Assembly (NCBI GenBank): GCA_019264505.1
Contig: JAHUZY010000150.1
Coordinates: 1 to 10,274, forward strand
Direction: 5' to 3'
DNA: 10,274 nt
From: Phenylobacterium sp.
GTDB taxonomy: Bacteria; Pseudomonadota; Alphaproteobacteria; Caulobacterales; Caulobacteraceae
Shown: one piece after another, positions 1 to 8,818 of the stretch
Position numbering within the stretch: position 1 is the first letter of the stretch
Layout of the letters: each line of letters begins with the position of its first letter
Translations under genes and position numbers: made by a program
Notes under the pieces: generated by a model
Told to the model about the DNA's origin: nothing
Databases searched by the model: none
The model's input: the letters and a program-made list of their open reading frames with translations, nothing else

Positions 1-318
1 GACACCGCGCGCCGGGTGGCCCTGATCGCCTGGGCGCTCAGCCGATGGAACATTCAGGGGGCCGAAGTCGTTGGGTCGGCCAGCCCCGGACCTCGGGGGC
101 CTAGGCCCCGGGATCTCCGTGTGGCGCAGGCCCGAGCGCAAGCCGTGGCCGATCGGCTGGAGGCCCTGGGCGTGCGCGACATTGAAATCAGAAGCGAGAC
201 GCCCGCCGTCTCGCCACAGGACCCCTCGGCCCTGTGGTTCGCGGCTGTGCGGCCCCTCGGCCTGGCTGGGGCGCAAGCCACCGAGGCTGAAGCCGGCCTG
301 GATGAGGTCGCCCCGTGA
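1..318 (+). CDS. C-terminal part of a protein with an OmpA-like segment (5' end outside window)
   Basis: The reading frame is open from the first base (the frame's codons start at position 1) and ends at TGA 316-318, giving at least 105 residues with no sign of the true start; an in-frame GTG at 16 is not a convincing start. A segment around residues 45-62 (RVAQARAQAVADRLEALG) followed by VRDIEIRSETP resembles the second half of OmpA-like peptidoglycan-binding domains, where an R-A-x-x-V-x-x-x-L-x-x-x-G-V helix precedes a short strand. The usual NRRVE-type ending is missing, so the assignment is tentative. The stop overlaps the GTG start of the transporter gene that follows (GTGA, 315-318), which suggests co-transcription and translational coupling. 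If it is OmpA-like it would act in the periplasm. The coding call is fairly safe; the family call is not. Confidence 0.55.
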   Translation, partial: DTARRVALIAWALSRWNIQGAEVVGSASPGPRGPRPRDLRVAQARAQAVADRLEALGVRDIEIRSETPAVSPQDPSALWFAAVRPLGLAGAQATEAEAGLDEVAP

Positions 319-2066
319 ACGACGCCCTTCTGGCCGGCCTGGTCCTTGTCTTCGCCCTGACCCTGTTCGCCTGGGACAAGGTGCGCCACGATCTGGTGGC
401 GGTGTGCGCCCTGGGCGCCTGTCTGATCCTGGGGCTCACCACCCCCGACCAGGCCCTGCAGGGCTTTTCAGACCCCGCCGTGGTGGTGGTCGCCGCCGTG
501 CTGATCATCGGCCGGGCCATCGAGCTGACCGGGGTGGCCGCCGCCGCCACCTCGCGACTGGCGGCCCTGCGCATGCCGTTTCCGCTACAGCTCAGCATCC
601 TGCTGATCGCGGCGGCGGCCCTGTCGGCCTTCATGAACAATATCGCCGCCCTGGCGATCACCATGCCGGTGGTGGCCAGCGTCTGCCGCGCCGCCCGCCT
701 GCCGGCCGCCGCGGGGCTCATGCCGCTGGCCTTCGCCACCATCCTGGGGGGCATGACCACCCTGATCGGCACGCCGGCCAACCTGATCCTGTCCTCGATC
801 CGGCGGGAGGAGCTGGGCGAGCCCTTCGGCTTCTTCGCCATGTCGCCGCTGGGCGTCACCGTGGCCGGGGCGGGCCTGCTCTATCTGTGCCTGATCGGCT
901 GGCGGCTGACCCCGCGGCGCGCGGGCGAGGAAGCCGCCAGCGGCGGTCGCAACGTGTTCGAACTGCTTCCCCCCCGCCCCGCCGCCGATGAGGAGGGCAA
1001 GGTCCCGGAGATCGACCACGAGGCCCTGTTCGCCGAGATCAAGGCCTCGGGCGGCCATGTCCTGGCGGTGATCCGTCGGCACCGGCGCATCAAGCTCGAC
1101 AAGCTCGACCGGCTGTCGCCCACCGACCGGGTGCTGGTGGTCTCGCCCCTCGATCCGTGGGAGCTGGCGAGCAAGGTCGGCGGCAGCCTGGCCTTCGAGC
1201 GGTCCAGCGCCGCCGATGCGGTGACCTCCCGGGTGGCGGTGGCCCACGGCTCGCCCCTGATCCGCAGGCCCTATGACACCATCGCCGCCGAGACCGACCA
1301 GGAGCTGCGGGTCGTGGCCGCAGGGCCCCGCGCCGCCGGCGCCGAGGGTTCCCTGGGCGCCATGGAGATCCGGGCCGGCGACCAGTTGGTGCTGCACGGT
1401 CCAGCCGAAAAGCTGGAGGCCTTCCTGCGCTACGGCCGTCTGCTGGAACTCGACCGCAAGTCCGCCGTGGTGGTGCAGCCCAGGCGCGCGGCCCTGGCTC
1501 TGGCCATCTATGCCGCAGCCGTGATCGCCGCCGTCGCCTTTGGCCTGCCCACGGCGCTGACCTTCGCCGCCGCCGCGGCGGGCCTCGCGGCCCTGCGCTT
1601 CCTGCCCTCAGGCGAGATCTATTCGTCGATCGACTGGCCGGCCATCGTCCTTTTGGCGGCCATGATTCCGGTGGGCCAGAGCTTCCAGACCAGCGGGGCT
1701 GCAGCCATCGTCGCCGACTGGCTGGGCACGGGCCTGGGCGGCGCGCCCCTGTTCGCGGCCGCCGCAGCGGTGTCTGTGGCCACCATCCTTCTGTCCCTGT
1801 TCCTGAACAATGTGGCCACCGCCGTGATCATGGGGCCGGTGGCCATCGGCATGTCCGCCCAGCTGGGCTTCCCGCCGGACGCCCTGCTGCTGGCCGTGCT
1901 GATCGCCGCCTCGTCGGACTTCCTGACCCCTATCGGGCATCAGAACAATCTGCTGGTCATGGCGCCGGGGGGCTACAAGTTCCGGGACTATGCCCGGGTG
2001 GGGGCGGCCCTCACCACCCTGGTGGTGCTGGTCTCCTCGGGCATGATCTCCTTCTTCTATTCCTGA
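315..2066 (+). CDS. SLC13/DASS-family anion permease with TrkA-C (RCK_C)-like insert
   Basis: This is a 583-residue inner-membrane protein, the usual length for bacterial SLC13 permeases that carry a regulatory insert. Hydrophobic N-terminal (about 1-205) and C-terminal (about 390-583) halves each carry a pseudo-symmetric pair of substrate/sodium-site motifs. The first half has FMNNIA (106-111) and GTPANLI (152-158). The second has FLNNVA (496-501) and SDFLTPIGHQNN (534-545), followed by a PGGY turn. Between them, about 213-378, is a soluble segment resembling two TrkA-C/RCK_C modules, the second ending in GDQLVLHG (355-362); such modules are thought to bind small ligands and gate transport. 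Known relatives move dicarboxylates, sulfate or other divalent anions, often with Na+. The substrate here cannot be read from the sequence. The GTG start at 315 has a TGAGG ribosome site at 303-307 and overlaps the preceding stop, so its translation is probably coupled to the upstream gene. The family call is strong. Confidence 0.9.
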   Translation: MNDALLAGLVLVFALTLFAWDKVRHDLVAVCALGACLILGLTTPDQALQGFSDPAVVVVAAVLIIGRAIELTGVAAAATSRLAALRMPFPLQLSILLIAAAALSAFMNNIAALAITMPVVASVCRAARLPAAAGLMPLAFATILGGMTTLIGTPANLILSSIRREELGEPFGFFAMSPLGVTVAGAGLLYLCLIGWRLTPRRAGEEAASGGRNVFELLPPRPAADEEGKVPEIDHEALFAEIKASGGHVLAVIRRHRRIKLDKLDRLSPTDRVLVVSPLDPWELASKVGGSLAFERSSAADAVTSRVAVAHGSPLIRRPYDTIAAETDQELRVVAAGPRAAGAEGSLGAMEIRAGDQLVLHGPAEKLEAFLRYGRLLELDRKSAVVVQPRRAALALAIYAAAVIAAVAFGLPTALTFAAAAAGLAALRFLPSGEIYSSIDWPAIVLLAAMIPVGQSFQTSGAAAIVADWLGTGLGGAPLFAAAAAVSVATILLSLFLNNVATAVIMGPVAIGMSAQLGFPPDALLLAVLIAASSDFLTPIGHQNNLLVMAPGGYKFRDYARVGAALTTLVVLVSSGMISFFYS

Positions 2067-2103
2067 GGACGAGGGCGTCGGTCAGCGCGACCGCCCTCGT
2101 CCT
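2066..2103 (+). terminator. 12-bp perfect hairpin at the transporter stop codon
   Basis: The left arm AGGACGAGGGCG (2066-2077) is perfectly complementary to the right arm CGCCCTCGTCCT (2092-2103), with a 14-nt loop that can add three more pairs around one bulge. It begins at the last base of the TGA stop. No T-run follows, so it could be a terminator lacking a U-tract or a structure that protects the mRNA 3' end. Its right arm also shares bases with the first of two repeats immediately downstream, so part of the symmetry may belong to the repeat. Confidence 0.5.
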
Positions 2104-2140
2104 TCGAGGCCCTGCTGGCGCAGGGCGCCTCAGGATGAGG
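2098..2140 (+). repeat. Caulobacterales-type intergenic repeat, copy A
   Basis: The 43-nt unit is bounded by arms CGTCCTTCGAGG (2098-2109) and CCTCAGGATGAGG (2128-2140), with a variable centre that itself folds (GCCCTG...CAGGGC). The second arm is a small palindrome (CCTCA-gga-TGAGG). The same arms appear in reverse order and opposite strand in copy B at 2166-2206. I recognise this arm pair as a recurrent intergenic element in Caulobacter, Phenylobacterium and some Rhizobiales; that recognition is from memory and was not searched. Confidence 0.7.
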
Positions 2141-2165
2141 ACGGAATGAGAGGGTCACCAACCTC

Positions 2166-2206
2166 CCTCATCCTGAGGTGCGAGCGGGAGCGACCCTCGA
2201 AGGACG
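2166..2206 (-). repeat. Caulobacterales-type intergenic repeat, copy B (inverted)
   Basis: This 41-nt unit has arms CCTCATCCTGAGG (2166-2178) and CCTCGAAGGACG (2195-2206), the exact reverse complements of the two arms of copy A, around a different centre. With the 25-nt spacer 2141-2165 the two copies can fold into one long interrupted hairpin covering 2098-2206. This fills most of the 222-base gap before the phosphatase gene; the rest, 2207-2288, shows only the ribosome site. Confidence 0.7.
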
Positions 2207-2276
2207 CAAGGCCGTGCCCCGCGCCCTTGCCTTGGCAGGGGGCAAGCCGCCACTATGTAGGACGCATCGCGACCCC

Positions 2277-2280
2277 AGGA
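2277..2280 (+). promoter_or_regulatory. Ribosome binding site supporting a TTG start
   Basis: AGGA lies 8 nt before the TTG at 2289. This supports reading the phosphatase from that rare start codon, since no ATG or GTG in the frame precedes the conserved GDIHG motif in a better position. Confidence 0.5.
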
Positions 2281-2288
2281 CGTAGCCC

Positions 2289-3068
2289 TTGTTCAACCGC
2301 CTGTTCGGCAAGAAAAAGCCCTCAGCCCCGCCCTCCACCGGCGGGCGCAGGGTCTATGCGGTGGGGGACATTCACGGGCGCCACGACCTGCTTGAAGGCC
2401 TCCTGCGGGAGATCGCCCGGGACGTCAGCGCCGAGCCGCCGCAGGCCCAGCCGATCCTGATCTTCCTGGGGGACTATGTGGACCGGGGGCCGGGCTCCCA
2501 TCAGGTGGTGGAGACCATACTTTCCCTGCGCCGGGAGCCGGCCTTCGAGGTCCGGGCGCTCAAGGGCAATCACGAGGAGGCCCTGCTGCGCTTCCTGGAC
2601 GAGCCGGGTTTCGGCTCCACCTGGGCCGAGCATGGGGGCAACGCGACCCTGGCCTCCTATGGGGTGCAGCCGCCGGCCACCCGCACCGATCCGGAGGCCT
2701 GGGCGGTGGCGCGGGAAGCCTTCGCCGCCACCCTGCCCGGCGACCACAAGACCTTCTATGACGAGCTGGAGCTGATCACCGAGGTCGGGGACTACGCCTT
2801 CGTCCATGCCGGGGTGCGGCCGGGCGTGGCGCTGGCCCACCAGACCGAGCGGGACCTGTTGTGGATCCGCGGCGAGTTCCTGCAGGCGCCAGGCCCCTTC
2901 GGCAAGGTGATCGTCCATGGGCACACCCCGATGGAGGCGCCGCAGATGACGCCGCACCGGCTGGGCCTGGACACCGGGGCCTACGCCACCGGCGTGCTCA
3001 CCGCCGCCCGGCTGGACGAGGCCGGCCAGAAGATCATTCAGGCCCGGGTGGGGCGCGCGGCGGCCTAG
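2289..3068 (+). CDS. Metallophosphoesterase, PP1/PP2A-like protein phosphatase family
   Basis: This 259-residue cytosolic enzyme shows the full set of calcineurin-like metallophosphoesterase motifs in order: GDIHG (26-30), GDYVDRG (61-67), GNHE (93-96), HAG (173-175) and HGHTP (210-214), followed by LDTG (227-230). These residues bind the two metal ions and the phosphate. GDIHG/GDYVDRG/GNHE is the signature of the PPP-type bacterial Ser/Thr phosphatases (PrpA/PrpB and lambda phosphatase relatives), though members also hydrolyse diadenosine tetraphosphate or other phosphoesters, so the physiological substrate is open. The N-terminus MFNRLFGKKK is a short basic-hydrophobic lead before the domain. 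Translation starts at TTG with AGGA 8 nt upstream. The gene is separated from the transporter by a hairpin and inverted repeats, so it probably has its own promoter. It converges with the DUF1206 gene, with 8 nt between the two stops. Confidence 0.9.
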   Translation: MFNRLFGKKKPSAPPSTGGRRVYAVGDIHGRHDLLEGLLREIARDVSAEPPQAQPILIFLGDYVDRGPGSHQVVETILSLRREPAFEVRALKGNHEEALLRFLDEPGFGSTWAEHGGNATLASYGVQPPATRTDPEAWAVAREAFAATLPGDHKTFYDELELITEVGDYAFVHAGVRPGVALAHQTERDLLWIRGEFLQAPGPFGKVIVHGHTPMEAPQMTPHRLGLDTGAYATGVLTAARLDEAGQKIIQARVGRAAA

Positions 3069-3076
3069 GTCCGCCC

Positions 3077-3955
3077 TCAGTCGTCGATGACTTCGCCCGC
3101 CGGAATTTGGCGATAGCGGGCCTCCATCAGGGCGAAGGCGCCAAAGCTCAACAGGCCGAGCGCCACGCCGATCAGCAGACCATCGCCCCACGGCGCCCGC
3201 TCCAGCGCCTGCAGGGCCTCGGCCAGGCCCGCGGCCTCGGCGGCGTTGGCGCGAAGCCCGGCCTGGACCAGCATGACCCCCATGACGGCGAAGGCCGCGC
3301 CGCGGGCGCCATAGCCCAGACGGCCCATGGGCTCGGCCATCCGCCGCACCGCCGCGTCACAGACCAGCCGATCAGCCAGGCCGCCGCGGATCGCCTTGAC
3401 CAGATTGGCCAGGCCCGCGGCCAGGATGAAGACCCCGACCCCGATGATCAGCCACTCGCCGCCGGGGATGGCGAGCGCCTGGGCCGCGGCCTCCTGTTCG
3501 CTCGCCCCCTCCTCGGGATCGGCGATGTCGTCCAGCAGGTCCATGGCGCTGAACACCGAAAAGCCCAGGGTCCCATAGACGACGCCGCTGATCGCCTGGC
3601 CGGCCCGGGCGGCCAGGGCCTTGGGGCTGGTCCCCTGGCGCTCGGCGTCGAACACCGACTGCAGCAACCGCCAGCCTGCGAAGCCGTATAGGCCGAACCC
3701 GGCCGCCCCCAAGAGGACGAGGCCGAGCGGCCAGTCGGCCCAGGCCTCCACGGCGCCGAGCGAGCCCTCGGCCTCCGGGACCATCTCCACCGCCGCCAGG
3801 ACGGCGATCACGCCGATACTGAGATAGACAAACCCCCGAGCGGCATAGCCGAACCGGCAGGCGAGCTGCGCCAGGGCCCCAAGCGGCGCGGCGCTCAGCC
3901 AGTTCAGGGTCTGGCGGAGCGCGGTTTCGGCGTCGTGGTCGGAGGCTGTGGCCAT
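3077..3955 (-). CDS. DUF1206 domain-containing integral membrane protein
   Basis: This 292-residue membrane protein has three repeats of the DUF1206 pattern, each beginning with a motif of the form R-x-G-x-x-x-x-G at the start of a hydrophobic pair: RFGYAARGFVYLSIG (34-48), RAGQAISGVVYGTLG (117-131) and RLGYGARGAAFAVMG (212-226). The last helix ends in the family-like ALMEARYR (275-282). About six membrane segments are expected. An acidic loop (DDIADPEEGASEQEA, about 142-156) separates repeat 2 from its second helix. The function of DUF1206 is not known. I chose the ATG at 3955. A TTG at 3979 would add eight residues (MRARSLPA), and neither has a clear ribosome site. The gene lies 42 nt downstream of polA on the same strand and may be transcribed with it. 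Confidence 0.88.
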   Translation of the reverse strand: MATASDHDAETALRQTLNWLSAAPLGALAQLACRFGYAARGFVYLSIGVIAVLAAVEMVPEAEGSLGAVEAWADWPLGLVLLGAAGFGLYGFAGWRLLQSVFDAERQGTSPKALAARAGQAISGVVYGTLGFSVFSAMDLLDDIADPEEGASEQEAAAQALAIPGGEWLIIGVGVFILAAGLANLVKAIRGGLADRLVCDAAVRRMAEPMGRLGYGARGAAFAVMGVMLVQAGLRANAAEAAGLAEALQALERAPWGDGLLIGVALGLLSFGAFALMEARYRQIPAGEVIDD

Positions 3956-3997
3956 GGCCGGGAGCGAACGTGCCCGCAACCGTGGCGGTTCCGGGTG

Positions 3998-6835
<2,838 letters not shown>

Positions 6836-6958
6836 GCGCGGGAAGATAGGCGCGGGCGGGGCGGTGGTCACGGGGGGAGTGGGAATCTGCGCGAACGGGC
6901 GCGCTGCCTCTCTGCGTCTAGAGCCGGCCGGTGGCTAGAGCCTAACACCACCAAGAAG

Positions 6959-7486
6959 TCACATGTCTTCGAACAGCTCAGCTTGAGGTGAAATCGGCGG
7001 AAGCGGCATCAGCCAAGTGGGCACGACATCAATGCCGGCGAGGCTTCCAAACTTCATGATCCCATCGTCGTCTGAGTAGATTTTTGCAGCGCCTCGTGAC
7101 TTGGCAATCGCGATGATCTGCCGATCAATTTTGACCTTCTGCCAGGGAGCCTCCACTCCAGCCCTCTTATCACCTGCGCGAACGGCCTCTCGCGTCATTG
7201 CTGCCAATTCGACAGCCGCTACCGTGTCGAAATCCGCAATTTTAAACCGGGCAGATCGGCTGAGACGCTCAATCACAGCGGGGCCGGCGTCTTCCAAACC
7301 CACAAGTACCTCCGCCAACGCAGGCGTAGGTATCAGTATTGTGTCTCCCGAACGTTGAACCTCTCCTTCCAGAAAGGAAAAGCGCTCAGGAACCCGGCTT
7401 ACCAGCTCCCCGGTCTGCGGATCTACCGGCGGCTGGGCATCCGGATGGACCAGGAGCATGAACGCCGTCGCGTCTAAGACGATCAA
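6959..7486 (-). CDS. PIN-domain nuclease (putative toxin or RNase), second gene of a two-gene operon
   Basis: This 175-residue protein has the spaced acidic residues of the PIN nuclease fold: D5 in MIVLDATAF, E59 in TPALAEVLVG, D121 in KIDRQIIAIA, and D139-D141 in IYSDDDGI. These normally hold divalent metal for RNA cleavage, as in VapC toxins. It is longer than a typical VapC (about 130 residues). The extra length lies in an insert at about 14-48 that carries Pro and charged residues, and in a proline-rich tail (about 157-175). The TTG start at 7486 overlaps the stop of the upstream gene by four bases (7483-7486). GAGGA at 7496-7500 lies 9 nt upstream, inside the preceding gene, so translation is coupled. 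Base composition is lower in GC than the neighbouring polA (33/60 on line 7201-7260), hinting at horizontal acquisition. The PIN fold is well supported; a toxin role is inference from operon form. Confidence 0.85.
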   Translation of the reverse strand: MIVLDATAFMLLVHPDAQPPVDPQTGELVSRVPERFSFLEGEVQRSGDTILIPTPALAEVLVGLEDAGPAVIERLSRSARFKIADFDTVAAVELAAMTREAVRAGDKRAGVEAPWQKVKIDRQIIAIAKSRGAAKIYSDDDGIMKFGSLAGIDVVPTWLMPLPPISPQAELFEDM

Positions 7487-8229
7487 TGAACGTCGTCCTC
7501 GCCCACGCGCAGCCCCATCAACTCCTCATATAGAGTGTCGGTGCTGACGGCGTTTCTAGGTGGAATGGAGCGTATATCCGTCAGGACTGCACTCAGTGGG
7601 GCGTCATCGAGAATTTCGTAGTGATCAACACTGAAAGCGAGAAGCTTCCACGTTCCTTCCGGGTGACGTTCCCATCGCCCACTCCCAAACAGACGAACCT
7701 TCGACCCATAAAGATGTGGAGCAAGTTCACGGGCCGTCTCACGATCAAGGTCGATATTAGTGAAAGTGACCCGTCCGTCCTGCAACGTCACGTGGGCTGT
7801 CTTATCTCGGCCACCGATACTCACTATTTGTCCGTCGATCGACCCGTGCTGACGAAAGGCTGGAAAAGTAAGCGCTTTTGGTCGAGTGCGCCCTGGAAAT
7901 GGAATTATTAAAGCGCCGGTCGGCCCGATGATTTCACCGACGGCGTTGTCTTCCGCCAGCATGTCATCCAGCACCTTAAAGGCCTTTCCAGTGCCATGTG
8001 GCGGCGCAGCGTCGAGCACTCTCTCAAGACGTTGCTGCACTTTCGGCGCATCCTGCTGCTCGACTCGGCTAACCAGACGCGCACTCCCCTCCTCGATCCT
8101 CGCGAAGTGGGTAGTCTCCTTGTGCCCCATCAGGTCAGCAAGGGCGGCCATATACTCCGCCAGACGTGCCATCGGCAGCGTGTCTGGCGTGAAGACGTCA
8201 ATCCGGAAGGTGTATTCACTGTTCGACAT
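7483..8229 (-). CDS. Conserved hypothetical protein paired with the PIN-domain gene
   Basis: This 248-residue protein has no named domain that I can assign. It has no signal peptide or membrane segment, so it is probably cytosolic. The first part (about 1-95) starts with a strand (EYTFRIDVFTP) and looks largely helical after that. A linker with LAEDNAVGEI follows, then a beta-rich region (about 98-205) containing GSIDGQIVSIGGRD, VTLQDGRVTF, ELAPHLYGSKVRLFGSGRW and GTWKLLAFSVDHYEIL. The alternation of strands and the G-x-G-R-W turn suggest an OB-like or other small beta-barrel that could bind nucleic acid; this is inference. The C-terminal stretch is acidic (GEDDVH). The ATG at 8229 has GGGAGG five bases upstream and is preferred to the ATG at 8268, which would add 13 residues. 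From memory, similar proteins occur beside PIN genes in other Alphaproteobacteria. A role as antitoxin or specificity partner is plausible but unproven. Confidence 0.85.
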   Translation of the reverse strand: MSNSEYTFRIDVFTPDTLPMARLAEYMAALADLMGHKETTHFARIEEGSARLVSRVEQQDAPKVQQRLERVLDAAPPHGTGKAFKVLDDMLAEDNAVGEIIGPTGALIIPFPGRTRPKALTFPAFRQHGSIDGQIVSIGGRDKTAHVTLQDGRVTFTNIDLDRETARELAPHLYGSKVRLFGSGRWERHPEGTWKLLAFSVDHYEILDDAPLSAVLTDIRSIPPRNAVSTDTLYEELMGLRVGEDDVH

Positions 8230-8234
8230 GACGA

Positions 8235-8240
8235 CCTCCC
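8235..8240 (-). promoter_or_regulatory. Ribosome binding site of the PIN operon
   Basis: The minus strand reads GGGAGG here, with five bases (TCGTC) before the ATG at 8229. It is close to a perfect Shine-Dalgarno sequence. It sits within the extra 13 codons that a start at 8268 would include, which is why the shorter protein was chosen. Confidence 0.7.
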
Positions 8241-8333
8241 TCACGTGTGGCCAAAGGTAGGCGCACATTACGGATAAAACGGCTCAGGTTGCAGCCGAGT
8301 TTCCACCAAGCTGAGGTGGTGCTTGTGAGGCGA

Positions 8334-8759
8334 TCACGCTCGCCTGAACACCGCATCCAAACCCGGCAACGCCCCGCGCCCGGCGAACGACCCGAACGTC
8401 CCCGTCTCCAGATAGGCCGGCAGGGCCTCCACCAACGCCCCATAGGTGGCGCGGAAGGGGGCGGTGGCTGAGGAGAGGCGCCGCACGCCCAGGGCGGCGA
8501 GGCGCTGTGCCGCAGGCGTGGTCGGGCGCAGCATGATGTTGAGGGGGGCCTTGATCCCATCGGCCAGGGCGCCGATCACCGCCTCATCGGCCGGACCGGG
8601 CGTGAAAATCCCGCTGGCGCCGGCTTCGAGATAGAGGGCCGCGCGGCGCAGGGTTTCGGCCAATGCGACGTTCAAGATTGCGCGTCGGCATGGCCGCGCC
8701 ATGGCTTTGAACAGCTGGCGACCGCACGCCATCCGCGTCACGCTGGAACGTTCATCCAA
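8334..8759 (-). pseudogene. 3' fragment of a PEP mutase/isocitrate lyase superfamily gene, N-terminal half missing
   Basis: The reading frame ends at TGA 8334-8336. From about 8666 down to the stop it encodes roughly 110 residues typical of the C-terminal part of PEP phosphonomutase/2-methylisocitrate lyase-like barrels: ALAETLRRAALYLEAGASG, GIFTPGPADEAVI, then IKAPLNIMLRP, LAALGVRRLSSATAPFR and LPGLDAVFRRA. Family members are usually about 250-290 residues, and the N-terminal half with the metal-binding and catalytic loop residues is absent. The 30 or so codons before 8666, with an ATG at 8759, do not look like this family and have different composition, so the homology breaks near 8666-8672. 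The fragment is GC-rich like the core genes (43/60 on line 8401-8460), unlike the DNA on both sides. It cannot be a working enzyme on its own. A related gene's 3' end, in the same orientation, lies at the right edge of the window. Confidence 0.7.
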
Positions 8760-8788
8760 TGGTTGCGATTCTCGAATACCCGTGATCT

Positions 8789-8794
8789 TCTAAT
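8789..8794 (+). promoter_or_regulatory. Possible -10 element for the lipoprotein gene
   Basis: TCTAAT matches the sigma-70 -10 consensus at five of six positions and lies 24 nt before the start codon. The nearest -35-like hexamer, TTGCGA (8763-8768), is 20 nt away, which is too far for a good promoter. Treat it as a weak candidate. Confidence 0.25.
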
Positions 8795-8818
8795 GGGCGC
8801 AAGGTTCGGGGGAACGTC

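Noticed and set aside
2322..3191. Long minus-strand frame opposite the phosphatase gene
   Set aside because: The plus strand shows all metallophosphoesterase motifs in order; the opposite frame has no recognisable features.
2861..3691. Long plus-strand frame running from within the phosphatase gene into the DUF1206 region
   Set aside because: It is out of frame with the phosphatase and antisense to a gene with three clear DUF1206 repeats; it is a composition artefact.
6959..8229. Calling the PIN pair a classical VapBC module
   Set aside because: The partner is 248 residues, has no VapB-type DNA-binding motif, and the PIN protein is longer than usual for VapC; only the PIN fold and the coupled operon form are supported.
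8230..8268. Upstream ATG at 8268 as start of the PIN partner
   Set aside because: The strong GGGAGG site lies just before the ATG at 8229, within the proposed extension.
8300..8320. Short hairpin CCACC...GGTGG upstream of the PIN operon as an operator
   Set aside because: The stem is only five base pairs and no repeated copy is seen nearby; chance is a sufficient explanation.
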